A DNA stretch of 64,000 nt, from the NCBI GenBank assembly GCA_017642965.1, contig JAEPOJ010000003.1, positions 1 through 64,000 on the forward strand, read 5' to 3'. The number at the start of each line of letters is the position of its first letter. The first letter of the stretch is position 1. Origin of the DNA: Phycisphaerales bacterium (GTDB lineage: Bacteria > Planctomycetota > Phycisphaerae > Phycisphaerales > UBA1924). A program made the translations under genes and the position numbers. Positions 24,681-33,885 of the stretch are shown piece after piece. Below the pieces are notes generated by a model. It was not told where the DNA came from, searched no databases, and saw only the letters and a program-made list of their open reading frames with translations.

Positions 24681-25655
24681 TCAGTGGTTCGGGGTCGGGG
24701 CTCGGTAGTCGCTGAGATCGATGGCCCTGAAGTATTCGATGGTATGGGCGAGGCCCTCTTCGAGTTCGATTGTGGGCTCCCAGTCGAGGAGGGCCTTGGC
24801 GCGGGTGATGTCCGGCTGGCGCTGGAGGGGGTCGTCCTCGGGGAGTGGCTTGTACTCAATTTTAGACGAGGAAGCGGTGAGCTTGAGGGTGAGCTCTGCG
24901 AGCTGCTTGATGGTGAACTCGTTTGGGTTGCCGATGTTGACGGGCATGTGCTCGTCGTCGCCCTCGTAGGCCATGAGGCGGATGATGCCCTCGACCAGGT
25001 CGTCGCGGTAGCAAAACGAACGGGTCTGGGAGCCGTCGCCGAAGATGGTGATGTCCTCGCCGCGGAGTGCCTGGATGATGAAGTTGGAGACGACGCGGCC
25101 GTCGAACGGGTGCATGCGCGGGCCGTAGGTGTTGAATATGCGTACGACGCGTGTGTCGAGCTGGTGCCTGCGGTGGTAGTCGGAGAAGAGTGTTTCCGCG
25201 GCTCGTTTGCCCTCGTCGTAGCACGCGCGGGGGCCGATGGGGTTGACGTTGCCCCGGTAGGACTCGGGCTGGGGGTGGACGGTCGGGTCGCCGTAGACCT
25301 CGGACGTTGAGGCCTGGAGGATGCGTGCTCCGCAGCGTTTGGCCATGCCGAGGGTGTTGATGGCCCCCATGACCGATGTTTTCATGGTTTTGATGGGGTT
25401 GAACTGGTAGTGGCCCGGCGCTGCGGGGCATGCGAGGTTGTAGATCTCGTCGACCTCGAGCCAGATGGGGTGGGTGACGTCGTGGCGGATGAGCTCGAAG
25501 TTGTTGTATTGGAGGAGGTGCTGGACGTTGGACTTCTGGGACGTGAAGAAGTTGTCGAGGCAGATGATGTCGTGGCCCTGCTGGATGAGGCGCTCGCAGA
25601 GGTGTGAGCCAAGGAAGCCGGCGCCGCCGGTCACGAGTACGCGCTTGATTGTCAT
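24681..25655 (-). CDS. UDP-glucuronate decarboxylase (UDP-xylose synthase)
   Basis: This extended short-chain dehydrogenase of 324 residues has the NAD motif [20 protein letters not shown], and the active-site Tyr-x-x-x-Lys in [37 protein letters not shown] and [13 protein letters not shown] are the signature segments of UXS, which makes UDP-xylose from UDP-glucuronate. Xylose units would go into surface polysaccharide. The gene is 16 bases from hldD and belongs to the same operon, consistent with lipopolysaccharide or capsule sugar supply. The ribosome site AGGGA precedes the start. Confidence 0.9.
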   Translation of the reverse strand: MTIKRVLVTGGAGFLGSHLCERLIQQGHDIICLDNFFTSQKSNVQHLLQYNNFELIRHDVTHPIWLEVDEIYNLACPAAPGHYQFNPIKTMKTSVMGAINTLGMAKRCGARILQASTSEVYGDPTVHPQPESYRGNVNPIGPRACYDEGKRAAETLFSDYHRRHQLDTRVVRIFNTYGPRMHPFDGRVVSNFIIQALRGEDITIFGDGSQTRSFCYRDDLVEGIIRLMAYEGDDEHMPVNIGNPNEFTIKQLAELTLKLTASSSKIEYKPLPEDDPLQRQPDITRAKALLDWEPTIELEEGLAHTIEYFRAIDLSDYRAPTPNH

Positions 25656-25671
25656 GCGTGGGTCCCTGCGT

Positions 25672-26703
25672 TCAGGCGTTGTGTGTGATGTGTGATGCTT
25701 TGCGTTCTCGTGCGATGAGGCGTGCGTATTCGACCATCGCGTCGGTGGGTGCCCACGCGGGTGCCCAGTTGAGGCCGGATTGTGTTTCGGACATATCGGC
25801 GCAGGTGTAGTGCTGGTAGGTGGGGATCATTTCTTCGGGCATGTCGAAGTATTCGGGCTCGACGCTGAGATCGAGGGCCGTGTTGATTGCGTTGACGATG
25901 GCGTTGAATGAGGTTGTCTGTCCGGAACCGAGGTTGTACACGCCGGGCTTGATGTTGGGCTCGGCGCCGGCGATGGTGCAGGCGACGACGTCCTCGACGT
26001 AGACCTGATCGCGTTCGTGCTCACCCATTTTGAACAGGCGCGGGGTCTTGCCATCGAGCACCTGGTTGGTGAGGTGGTAGACCATCGAGGCCATTTTGCC
26101 CTTGCGGGCTTCGCCCGGGCCGAAGACGTTGAAGTATCGGAGCCCGACGACATGGGGTAGGGGCTCGCCGTTCGATTCGCGCTGCTTGAAGAAGCGGAAG
26201 ACCTCGGCGTCCATGAGCCACTTTGAGAAGCCGTAGACGTTGTTTGGTTGGCCGGCGGCTTCGAGTGGGAAGGGCGTGTGTGTGTCGGCCTGGGGGGGTG
26301 AGCCGTAGGTCGCGGCGCTGGAGGCGTATACGAGGGGGACGTCGCACTCGATGCAGGCCTCGAGGATGTCTGTGAATGGCTCGGTGTTGGCGCGGAACAT
26401 TTTCTGTTCGTCGAACTCGAGCGTGTCGGTGATGGCTGCGAGGTGGAAGACGGCTTTGGGCTGGAGGCCGACGAGGGCGGGCTGCCAGTTGAGCTCGGAA
26501 ACGGAGTCGCTGAGGATGGTCCCGGTGAACGAGGGGAGGGCCTTACGCTGGAGCGCCTCGACGATGTTGGCGTAGGAGCCGGTGCGGAAATCGTCGACGA
26601 CGTAGATCATGGCGCCGGGTTCACGCTCAAGGAGCGTTGCGACGAGGTTGGCGCCGATGAATCCGGCTCCGCCGGTGACGATGTAAACGGGCGTGTCGCT
26701 CAT
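25672..26703 (-). CDS. hldD: ADP-glyceromanno-heptose 6-epimerase
   Basis: It converts ADP-D-glycero-D-manno-heptose to the L-glycero form used in the lipopolysaccharide inner core. The 343 residues start [14 protein letters not shown] (NADP motif). YASSAATYG and [11 protein letters not shown] supply the catalytic Ser/Thr and Tyr-x-x-x-Lys, and [20 protein letters not shown] plus QVYVEDVV match HldD rather than GalE. With kdsB elsewhere in the window it supports a KDO/heptose core. The neighbours are the UDP-xylose synthase and a LysM protein on the same strand, 16 to 18 bases apart. No clear ribosome site is seen; coupling to the LysM gene is plausible. Confidence 0.85.
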   Translation of the reverse strand: MSDTPVYIVTGGAGFIGANLVATLLEREPGAMIYVVDDFRTGSYANIVEALQRKALPSFTGTILSDSVSELNWQPALVGLQPKAVFHLAAITDTLEFDEQKMFRANTEPFTDILEACIECDVPLVYASSAATYGSPPQADTHTPFPLEAAGQPNNVYGFSKWLMDAEVFRFFKQRESNGEPLPHVVGLRYFNVFGPGEARKGKMASMVYHLTNQVLDGKTPRLFKMGEHERDQVYVEDVVACTIAGAEPNIKPGVYNLGSGQTTSFNAIVNAINTALDLSVEPEYFDMPEEMIPTYQHYTCADMSETQSGLNWAPAWAPTDAMVEYARLIARERKASHITHNA

Positions 26704-26721
26704 AGGCGATTGTAGCTCGCT

Positions 26722-27426
26722 TCAGGGCGAATCGGGGCGTTCTTCCGGGAGCGGGGGGAGCTTGAGGAGCTGGCCGACTGAGATGTCGTCCATGGATTTG
26801 AGGACGTCGCGGTTGGATTCGAAGATGAGGCGGGCGTGGCGTGATGAGCCGTAGATATTGAGTGAGATCTTGGAAAGCGAGTCTCCGGGGCGGACGACGT
26901 ATTCGATGACTGCTGAGGAGGCGGGTGTGTGGTTTTCGATCACGCCCGGTTCTGTCTCGCGGCCTTCGACGCGGCCCTGGATGTTGGACGGGTCCTTGGG
27001 GATGCGGATCACCATGCCCTGTCGGAGTTTTTGTGGGTCGACGAAGGGGTTGGCACGCGCGATGATCCCCCACTGGTTCGAAGCCCCGAAGTAGCGCTGT
27101 GCGATGCGTTCCATCGTTTCGTTTGGGCCGACGGTGTGCTCGAAGAACTCGGGGGCACGGAGGGTTGGCCCGGTGTTCTCTTGGGCTGTGCTTGCTTGCT
27201 GCGCGATGCGGGTCTGATCAATGATTGTGGGGCTGGGGTCGTCAGAGATGACGGGGTCCATGCTGGGGTCAGTCTGGTTCTGAGTGTGGGAAACGGGCGG
27301 TTGCTCGAAGGTGATCTTGGGTGTGTCTTTGTCGCGGCTGGGCTGCCACATCCAGTAGACGCCGATCCAGACAAGCGCGAGCATGCAGAAGCCGATGAAG
27401 ATTCTTGATGTGCGTTCGTCCATCAT
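26722..27426 (-). CDS. Membrane-anchored protein with two LysM domains
   Basis: This 234-residue protein has an N-terminal membrane helix (IFIGFCMLALVWIGVYWMW) and a linker of about 70 residues. Two LysM modules follow: one around HTVGPNETMERIAQRYFG (about 120-170) and one around YVVRPGDSLSKISLNIYGSS (about 180-228). LysM binds peptidoglycan, so the protein probably tethers the membrane to the wall; no enzymatic domain is attached. The start MM has a GAGGTG ribosome site. A hairpin terminator lies only 20 bases upstream, between this gene and secDF, so its own promoter or read-through must drive expression. Confidence 0.82.
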   Translation of the reverse strand: MMDERTSRIFIGFCMLALVWIGVYWMWQPSRDKDTPKITFEQPPVSHTQNQTDPSMDPVISDDPSPTIIDQTRIAQQASTAQENTGPTLRAPEFFEHTVGPNETMERIAQRYFGASNQWGIIARANPFVDPQKLRQGMVIRIPKDPSNIQGRVEGRETEPGVIENHTPASSAVIEYVVRPGDSLSKISLNIYGSSRHARLIFESNRDVLKSMDDISVGQLLKLPPLPEERPDSP

Positions 27427-27442
27427 GGCTGCACCTCGGAAG

Positions 27443-27473
27443 TAAAACCGCCCCGAATTGTATCGGGGCGGTT
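27443..27473 (-). terminator. Terminator of secDF
   Basis: A perfect 11-base stem AACCGCCCCGA with TCGGGGCGGTT (loop ATTGTA) is followed on the minus strand by TTTTACTT. It stands between secDF and the LysM gene and may act as a partial terminator inside the operon. Confidence 0.85.
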
Positions 27474-27499
27474 CGTGGGGTGGCAATACAAATCTGTGA

Positions 27500-30400
27500 T
27501 TACTCGGGTTTGGGCAGGGCGTCGAGTTCCTGCTGCTCCCGGATCTTTCGCTCGGAGATGTCGCGTTTGCGGCTCCAGACGAGCGGCGATGCGACGGCGA
27601 TTGACGAGTAGGTACCGACGAGGACACCCACGAGCAGTGCATAGCTGAATGCGTGTACGCCGGGCCCGCCGTAGGTATAGAGGAGGAAGATGGCGAGGAG
27701 CGTGGTGCCCGAGGTGACCAGGGTACGCGAGATCGTCTCGTTGATCGAGCGGTTGATCACTGCCTTGGACGCGTAGGGCAGCTTGCCTCGGTTCTCGCGG
27801 ATTCGGTCCATGATGACGATCGTGTCGTTGAGCGAGTAGCCGATGAGCGTGAGCAGCGCCGCGATGAGGTTGAGGTCGATCTTGAACGGCTCGATCATGA
27901 GGGCGTTGGCGAATGACCTGAATGATTCGTGCTCGTAGATGATCTCCGCGAAGGCGATGAGGCCGATGACCACGAGCACGTCGTGGGTGAGTGCCGCGAT
28001 GGCGGCTGCCGAGTATCGCACGGAGCCGAAGCGCACCCAGATATAGATCAGGATGAGCATGAGCGAGAGCACGACGGCCGCGACGGCGGTGGCGCGGAAG
28101 TTCTCGGCGATTGCCGGGGAGAACGATTGCACGCTGAGCTGATCGGAGGAGTTCGCGAGCGATGCGATCACGAGGTCCCACTCGCGCTGCTGCACCTCGG
28201 TCTGCCATACTTCCTGGTTGGTGAAGTAGTCGAGTGTCGGGTCGAGGACGAGGATGACCGCGGTTGTGGCCTCCTGCGGGGTGCCCTCGAGTGCGATGAT
28301 CTCGACCTTGCGTCCGACGATATCCGAGAAATCGTCCTTCTGTCGTGTGATCGCGAGTCGACTGCGGATGTCTTCGACCGACTGTGCGGGCGAGAGGTTT
28401 TCGAGGAGGATCGCGAGCCCGCCGTCGAACTCGGTGGCGTCATTGCGGAACTCGGGGCGTTTGATGTTGTCGCCGACGCGTGACTCCACGACGGGGTAGG
28501 TCGGTGCGGCGGAGGCGTCCGCGATGCTCGAGCCGACGAAACGCAGTGCCGGCGGGACGTCGATCTTGTCGCGGAACGCGTTGATCACGGCGTCGGCCAC
28601 GTCGTCCTTGTTGGTCGCGGTGGTTTTGATGACGAAGGTGTCGGCGGTCAGGCCGTCGTCTTCGGGGTTGATCGGGAGGACTTCAGCGTTGCGGAGCGGT
28701 TCCACGACGGGGTCGTTCTCGCCGAGCTGGTGGACGATTTCCTCAACGTCCGGGCGGGACATGGTGATGTTCGTGTCCGGGGAGTCGGGGCTTTCCTTGA
28801 ACGCGAGGGTGATCTGGGTACCGCCGCGGAACTCGGTGTCGAGCATCTTCGAGCCCTGGGTAACGACCATGACGATGCCGAGCCCGACGAAGAAGAGTGA
28901 CACGAACACGGTGACCCAGCGGAGCCCGATCCAGTTGATGTTGGGCTGGAGCGCTCGTTCGAGCGGCTTGATCAGCATGGGGAGCATCGCGATGCGGCGG
29001 AACTTGAGCTTGTCGACCAGCGCCACGAGGATGATGTGGCTGAAGAACAGGGCCGAGATCATGGTGCACACGACACCGATGCCCAGCGTGATGGCGAAAC
29101 CGCGGATTTCCTGGGTTCCCACGTTCGCGAGCACGAGACAGACGATGAGGTTGGTGACGTTGCCGTCGACGATCGAGCTGAGTGCCTTCTCGTAGCCGAG
29201 GCGGACCGCTTGGCGGAGGTCGAGGCCGGAGTTGAGCTCTTCTCTGATTCGCTCGAAGATCAGCACGTTGGCGTCGACCGCCATACCGAACGTAAGGATG
29301 ATGCCCGCGATACCGGGCAGCGTGAGCGATGCACGCGAGAGGGCGAGTGCGCCGAGGATGAGCGCGGCGTTGGCCGCGAGACAGAGCACCGCGACCACGC
29401 CGTAGCCGAGGTAGTAGAGGAGCATGAAGACGGAGACGATGATGAGTGCCAGCTTGCCGGCCTCGACGCCTGCGTCAAGGTTATCCTGCCCGAGCTCGGG
29501 TGCGATGATGTTCTCGCTGAGCGGTTCTGGGGAGAGCTTGGCCTGGAGGGAGCCCGCGCCGAGGACGCGGATGATGTAGTTGATCTCCTCCATCGAGAAG
29601 TCGCCCTCGATGATGCCTCGGTTGGTGATCCGGGCGTTGAGGTTCGGGGCGGTGTACACCTGGTCGTCGAGGAGGACGGCCATGCGGTAGCCGACGTTGG
29701 AGCCGGTGAGGTCGCCCATGCGGGCTGCGCCTGCTGGGTCCATCTCGAAGCCGATCGCGGGGCGTCCGAGCGAGTCGGCGGTCTGGTACGCACGAGAGAC
29801 CTTCCATCGGGCGTCGCCCTGGGTGATGCGCAGGTCGCGCGTGTCCCAGCAGAGCATGTAGTAGTCGCCGTTGTACTCTTCGACGACATAGCCGGAATCA
29901 CCGAAGTTGTAGAAGTAGGCGGCGGGGTTCTCGAGCAGGCGGTTGTATGCGTCGATCGAGTCGTACCAGGAGTCGGCCTTGTTGATCTTGAACCAGCGGG
30001 CGTCACGCGCGTTGGCCTGCTTGGGGCCTTTCTCGCGGAGCTGCTCGCGGAGGCGGTTCTCGTCCGGGTGGGTGATGCCCGAGCCGCCGCGTCCGGTCGG
30101 ATCGACGGTGATGCGGAAACTGAGCACGCCCGAGGCCTGCACGAGTCGTTTGAGGTCGCTGGTATCGTCGAGCGAATCTCGGTTCTCGGAATACTCGTCG
30201 AAGGCGGCGATGACGCTCTCAAGCTGCCCCTCGATCTCGGGGTACTGGGAGCGGATGCGGTCGAGCGCTCGCTTGCGTTCGCTGTCGACGGGGACCATCT
30301 CGCCGTCGTTGCCTCTGATGAACTTCTCATCATCAGAACGCTCGAGTGCTCGCTTGACCTCCTCCGGGGAGATGGCGCTGGCGAGCGCGGCATCGCGGGC

Positions 30401-30991
30401 GACGTCGTAGCGGATCTCCGCTTCGGCGGCGAGCGCTGCGAGGCGGTCGAGCTCGGCCTCCGGGGTGTCGGGGTTGACGTCCATCACGCTGAGCTGGGCG
30501 CGGAACTGCTGGGCCTGATCGAACGCATCCGCGGCTTCCTCGAGGGATTCACGGACGCTGTCGCTCACCTGCCCGAGCTCCTCGATCTTGGCGGCTCGCT
30601 GCTCCTCCGGGAGGCGCATCATGCGTTCGAACTCGGCGTCATCGATCGAGGTGATGCTGAGCTTTGCGAGCTCGTTCTCGAAGTCCTGCTTGAGCTGCTT
30701 CACCTTGTCGGAGGGGAGCGGCATCGTGATCTCGATGCGGTCCTGCCCCTGGCGGACGATGGAGATCTCGAACAGGCCGTTCGGGTCGATGCGCTTCTTG
30801 AGCACGTCGATGACCTGCGGGATGATCTCGTTGGCGGATTCCGTTGAGCCGAGCTCGACGGAGTAGACGAGCGAGGCGCCGCCTCGCAGGTCCTTGCCGA
30901 GACCGATCTTCTCGCTTGGTGGGCTGGCGGCCCAGATCGATGCGATGATCAGGAAAATCGCGATAATGACGTTGCGGCCAAAGTGTCGCAT
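27500..30991 (-). CDS. secDF: Protein translocase SecD-SecF fusion
   Basis: This single chain of 1163 residues uses the proton gradient to help the Sec channel export proteins. SecD half: N-terminal helix, LGKDLRGGASLVYSV (the D-L-x-G-G motif), a large periplasmic P1 region with helical coiled insertions (about 80-480), and five C-terminal helices with GIILTFGMAVDANVLIFERI. SecF half from about 700: DTEFRGGTQITLAF (D-F-x-G-G-x motif), a P4-like domain, and LLTLIGYSLNDTIVIMDRIREN. Fusion occurs in several bacterial groups, but the P1 insertion makes this larger than the B. subtilis form (about 737 residues). It follows yajC and tgt as in E. coli. Ribosome site AGAGG. Confidence 0.96.
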   Translation of the reverse strand: MRHFGRNVIIAIFLIIASIWAASPPSEKIGLGKDLRGGASLVYSVELGSTESANEIIPQVIDVLKKRIDPNGLFEISIVRQGQDRIEITMPLPSDKVKQLKQDFENELAKLSITSIDDAEFERMMRLPEEQRAAKIEELGQVSDSVRESLEEAADAFDQAQQFRAQLSVMDVNPDTPEAELDRLAALAAEAEIRYDVARDAALASAISPEEVKRALERSDDEKFIRGNDGEMVPVDSERKRALDRIRSQYPEIEGQLESVIAAFDEYSENRDSLDDTSDLKRLVQASGVLSFRITVDPTGRGGSGITHPDENRLREQLREKGPKQANARDARWFKINKADSWYDSIDAYNRLLENPAAYFYNFGDSGYVVEEYNGDYYMLCWDTRDLRITQGDARWKVSRAYQTADSLGRPAIGFEMDPAGAARMGDLTGSNVGYRMAVLLDDQVYTAPNLNARITNRGIIEGDFSMEEINYIIRVLGAGSLQAKLSPEPLSENIIAPELGQDNLDAGVEAGKLALIIVSVFMLLYYLGYGVVAVLCLAANAALILGALALSRASLTLPGIAGIILTFGMAVDANVLIFERIREELNSGLDLRQAVRLGYEKALSSIVDGNVTNLIVCLVLANVGTQEIRGFAITLGIGVVCTMISALFFSHIILVALVDKLKFRRIAMLPMLIKPLERALQPNINWIGLRWVTVFVSLFFVGLGIVMVVTQGSKMLDTEFRGGTQITLAFKESPDSPDTNITMSRPDVEEIVHQLGENDPVVEPLRNAEVLPINPEDDGLTADTFVIKTTATNKDDVADAVINAFRDKIDVPPALRFVGSSIADASAAPTYPVVESRVGDNIKRPEFRNDATEFDGGLAILLENLSPAQSVEDIRSRLAITRQKDDFSDIVGRKVEIIALEGTPQEATTAVILVLDPTLDYFTNQEVWQTEVQQREWDLVIASLANSSDQLSVQSFSPAIAENFRATAVAAVVLSLMLILIYIWVRFGSVRYSAAAIAALTHDVLVVIGLIAFAEIIYEHESFRSFANALMIEPFKIDLNLIAALLTLIGYSLNDTIVIMDRIRENRGKLPYASKAVINRSINETISRTLVTSGTTLLAIFLLYTYGGPGVHAFSYALLVGVLVGTYSSIAVASPLVWSRKRDISERKIREQQELDALPKPE

Positions 30992-31042
30992 GCGGTTGAA
31001 CCTCTGTGGGTCGGATTCGTTGCCTGTGTCTGTGCTGGTGTG

Positions 31043-31528
31043 TCAGGCGCCGGCGGTGTTTGTTTCTTCCTCGGGCGTGTCCGCGGATTTCGCGTGCTTG
31101 ATCACTGATGCGATCGAGCCCTTGGCAAGCCAGAGTCGGGTGTGCGAAGCACGGTCGGTCTCGATGAGCACCTCGTCGTCCTTCATTTCGATGATTGTGC
31201 CGATGATTCCGCCGGCGGAGCGGATCTTGTCTTTCTTCGCGAGCGAGGAGAGCATGTCCTTGCGTCGTTTTTTGTCCTTGCGTCCTGAGAACATGGTGAT
31301 CAGGAGCATGCCCCCGAAGAGCACGAGGATCATGAACATCACGTCCATGCCGCCCTGGCGACCGTTGGTCTGACCTGTGGCGGTGCCATCCGCTGGGAGG
31401 GTCTGCTGCTGGGTGGTTGCTGCGTTCCCGCTTGCGCCCGGGCCGATCAGCCCCCCGCCGCCTTGCGGGGAGTCCTGAATCAATGCAGGTGTGATCCATG
31501 CCGAGGGCATGAGGATGTCGTGCGTCAT
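31043..31528 (-). CDS. yajC: Preprotein translocase subunit YajC
   Basis: YajC is a small membrane partner of SecDF. The protein has 161 residues: a Gln/Gly/Thr-rich N-terminal stretch (1-60), one membrane helix (MFMILVLFGGMLLITMF), the basic R-K-x-K-K-R-x-K-D segment and the cytoplasmic YajC core LAKKDKIRSAGGIIGTI. E. coli YajC is about 110 residues; the extra length is mostly the low-complexity N-terminus. It lies 51 bases upstream of secDF, with tgt before it, the classic order. The ribosome site GAAAGGGA supports the start. Confidence 0.9.
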   Translation of the reverse strand: MTHDILMPSAWITPALIQDSPQGGGGLIGPGASGNAATTQQQTLPADGTATGQTNGRQGGMDVMFMILVLFGGMLLITMFSGRKDKKRRKDMLSSLAKKDKIRSAGGIIGTIIEMKDDEVLIETDRASHTRLWLAKGSIASVIKHAKSADTPEEETNTAGA

Positions 31529-31648
31529 GCTGTCCCTTTCTTCGCCCGAACAGGCGTGGAGCCGTCGGGTGGGGATGATAGGTCAGGAATCCCTGCTGTG
31601 TGGTCAGAATTTGGGTTGATTCAGCGATCGGGAGGCGAACCTGAGGAT

Positions 31649-32917
31649 TCAGGCGCGGGCCTGCTCGAGTGAATGCTCGACGATCGCGGAGAGATTCGGG
31701 CGTTTGAGCTTGAACGGCCCCCAGTCATCGCTGCGGATCGCTTCTCTCAGGTCCTCCATGAGACGCTGGAAGAAGCGGAGGTTGTGGAGCGTGACAAGGA
31801 TTGGCGCGAGCATCTCGCCGGCGATGAACAGGTTCCGAATATATGCGCGTGAGAAATGGCGGCCCTCGTAGGTCGCCCAGCCATGGGCTGCGGGGTTGCA
31901 GGCGGGGCAGTCGCAGCCCGGTTCGATTGGGGACTCGTCCTTGGCGAACTTGGCGTTGCGGAGGCGGAGCTGGCCGTCGGTGCTGGGATCGGCGGTGAAG
32001 GCGTTGGCGTTCCGGCCGTTGCGGGTGGGCAGTACGCAGTCGAACATGTCCACGCCGGCGATCACTGCGGCGGTGATGTCCCGGTCGTAGCCCACGCCCA
32101 TGAGGTAGCGCGGCTTGTGGGCGGGCATCTTGGGGGCGGTGTGGCGAACGACGCGGGCGATATCCTCGCTGGTCTCCCCCACCGCGACGCCGCCGATGGC
32201 GTAGCCCGGGAGCTCGATGTTGCAAATGCGTTCGAGGCACCAGTCCCGCCGATCGAGGTCGGTGCCGCCCTGGACGATGCCGAAGAGCGACTGGGTTTGG
32301 GGGTTGGCGTGGGCCTCCTTGCAGCGCTGGAGCCAGCGGACGGTGCGTTCGTTCGCGATGGTGAGGCGTGCGTCGTGGTCGTAGCCCTTTTTCTTCATCG
32401 AATCGCGGAGGGCGGCCTGTTTGATTCGCACCTGATTCGTGGGGCCGGCGTTCGGATCGACCGAGGGGGGGCAGTCGTCGAAGGCCATGATGATGTCCGG
32501 GCCGAGTTCGTTCTGGACTTGGATGGCAATCTCGGGCGTGAGACGGATGGTTGAGCCGTCGAGGATGGATCTGAACGAGACGCCGTCCTCGTCGATGGCG
32601 TTGATGTCGGCCATGGAATAGGCCTGGTATCCGCCCGAGTCGGTGAGGATGGGTCCGTCCCAGTTCATGAACTTGTGGACGCCGCCGAGTTCCTGGATGA
32701 GCTTGGATCCCGGGCGGAGCATGAGGTGGTATGTGTTGTTGAGGAGGATCTCAGCGCCGGTCTGGCGGACGTGGTGCGGGAATATGCCCTTGACTGACGC
32801 GCGGGTGCCAACGGGCATAAATGCGGGCGTGTCGAAGCCGCCGTGCGGGGTTTCGACGCGGCCGGTGCGGGCGTTGGCGGAGGTATGTGTAACGTTGAAT
32901 GTAAGCGGTTGGGACAT
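31649..32917 (-). CDS. tgt: tRNA-guanine transglycosylase
   Basis: It exchanges guanine-34 for preQ1 in tRNAs for Asn, Asp, His and Tyr. The 422 residues show TPAFMPVGTRASVKG, the general base in TDSGGYQAYS, VDMFDCVLPTRNGRN with the nucleophilic Asp, and the zinc site C-D-C-P-A-C...H (about 325-350). All are present. Queuosine synthesis needs preQ1, normally made through QueC; the only QueC-like gene here has lost its ATP loop. tgt is 24 bases after the rhomboid gene and starts the tgt-yajC-secDF group. The ribosome site is weak. Confidence 0.94.
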   Translation of the reverse strand: MSQPLTFNVTHTSANARTGRVETPHGGFDTPAFMPVGTRASVKGIFPHHVRQTGAEILLNNTYHLMLRPGSKLIQELGGVHKFMNWDGPILTDSGGYQAYSMADINAIDEDGVSFRSILDGSTIRLTPEIAIQVQNELGPDIIMAFDDCPPSVDPNAGPTNQVRIKQAALRDSMKKKGYDHDARLTIANERTVRWLQRCKEAHANPQTQSLFGIVQGGTDLDRRDWCLERICNIELPGYAIGGVAVGETSEDIARVVRHTAPKMPAHKPRYLMGVGYDRDITAAVIAGVDMFDCVLPTRNGRNANAFTADPSTDGQLRLRNAKFAKDESPIEPGCDCPACNPAAHGWATYEGRHFSRAYIRNLFIAGEMLAPILVTLHNLRFFQRLMEDLREAIRSDDWGPFKLKRPNLSAIVEHSLEQARA

Positions 32918-32941
32918 CGCTCAAGCGTAGGTGGCTCGGGC

Positions 32942-33862
32942 TCAGGCGTCGTTGCTTGCTTCCCTGAGCTTCTTCTTGTCTTTCTCGCTGAGCGAGGCGA
33001 AGCCCTTTTTGCTGACCTTGTCGAGGATGGCGTCGATCTCATCGGGGTGTGGTCCGTCGGTGTTCTTGTAGTTGCGGTAGGCGGACCGCTTACTCTGCTT
33101 CTTGCCCTTTGCGTTCTTTGGCTCGCGGGAGTCTCCGAAGACATCGAAGAAATCGGTCAGCAGGTGGGATTTGCGGATGAGGATGAAGCCCGCGATCGCC
33201 CCGCCGACGTGGGCCGCCTCGCCGCCGGCGTTGCTGGTCCCGATGAGGAGGCTGCCCAGCGCGATGGCAACGTAACCGTACGCGAAGGTTTTCATCTTCA
33301 TGGGGATCGGGGGGAAGAGGAGCATAATCTCGGTGTTGGGCGAGATCTTGGCGCAGGCGACGATGACCCCGAAGACGCCCGCGGACGCGCCGACGAGGGG
33401 GCTGTTTGGATCGATGGCGAGGACGCCGGGGATCGGAGTTTTGAGCAGGATGCCGAGGAGATTGAGGACGACGAAAAGGAGTCCGCCGAAGAGGCCGCAG
33501 GTGAGGTAGTAGGCGAGGTACTTTTTTTTGCCGAGGTAGTTCTCGACCATGGGGCCGAAGATCCAGAGCCCGAGCATGTTGAAGCCGATGTGCATCAGCG
33601 AGTTGGGGCTGTGGAGGAACTGGAATGTGATGAGTCGCCAGACTTCCAGGCTGCCCATGTGGTTGAGCGTGAGGATGCCGGCGTTCCAGACGTGGGGATG
33701 GAGGAGGAACATGAGCACGTAGACGACGATATTGATGACGATCAGCCAGGTCGTGACGGACCAGTCGGGTGATCGTGCAAAGAGGCGTCCTCCGCCTGAG
33801 GGTGGGCGTGCTCCGCCCATGCCGCGTTGGTCGTTTACATAGTCACGATCGTAGATACCCAT
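32942..33862 (-). CDS. Rhomboid family intramembrane serine protease
   Basis: This 306-residue membrane protein cleaves other membrane proteins. The nucleophile is in GASAGVFG (Ser about 160), the catalytic His in GEAAHVGGAIAG (His about 218), and HIGFNMLGLWIFGP (about 91-104) supplies the His/Asn oxyanion region: an active core. A C-terminal extension (about 240-306) ends in a helical module of about 30 residues (274-303) starting DEIDAIL; the neighbouring S2P-like protein ends with a related copy. The module resembles DUF6576-type tails seen on other rhomboids. Ribosome site GGGAGTG. The long open frame upstream is a shadow of the S2P gene. Confidence 0.88.
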   Translation of the reverse strand: MGIYDRDYVNDQRGMGGARPPSGGGRLFARSPDWSVTTWLIVINIVVYVLMFLLHPHVWNAGILTLNHMGSLEVWRLITFQFLHSPNSLMHIGFNMLGLWIFGPMVENYLGKKKYLAYYLTCGLFGGLLFVVLNLLGILLKTPIPGVLAIDPNSPLVGASAGVFGVIVACAKISPNTEIMLLFPPIPMKMKTFAYGYVAIALGSLLIGTSNAGGEAAHVGGAIAGFILIRKSHLLTDFFDVFGDSREPKNAKGKKQSKRSAYRNYKNTDGPHPDEIDAILDKVSKKGFASLSEKDKKKLREASNDA

Positions 33863-33885
33863 GAACACTCCCGGAGAATGGTCGG

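Noticed and set aside
24681-26703. A capsule or exopolysaccharide locus around UDP-xylose synthase and hldD
   Set aside because: No glycosyltransferase, flippase or polymerase genes are present; only sugar-nucleotide genes inside a mixed operon.
29036-30847. A 603-codon open frame on the plus strand opposite secDF
   Set aside because: It is antisense to the SecD periplasmic domain and shows the Glu/Val/Asp bias of a shadow.
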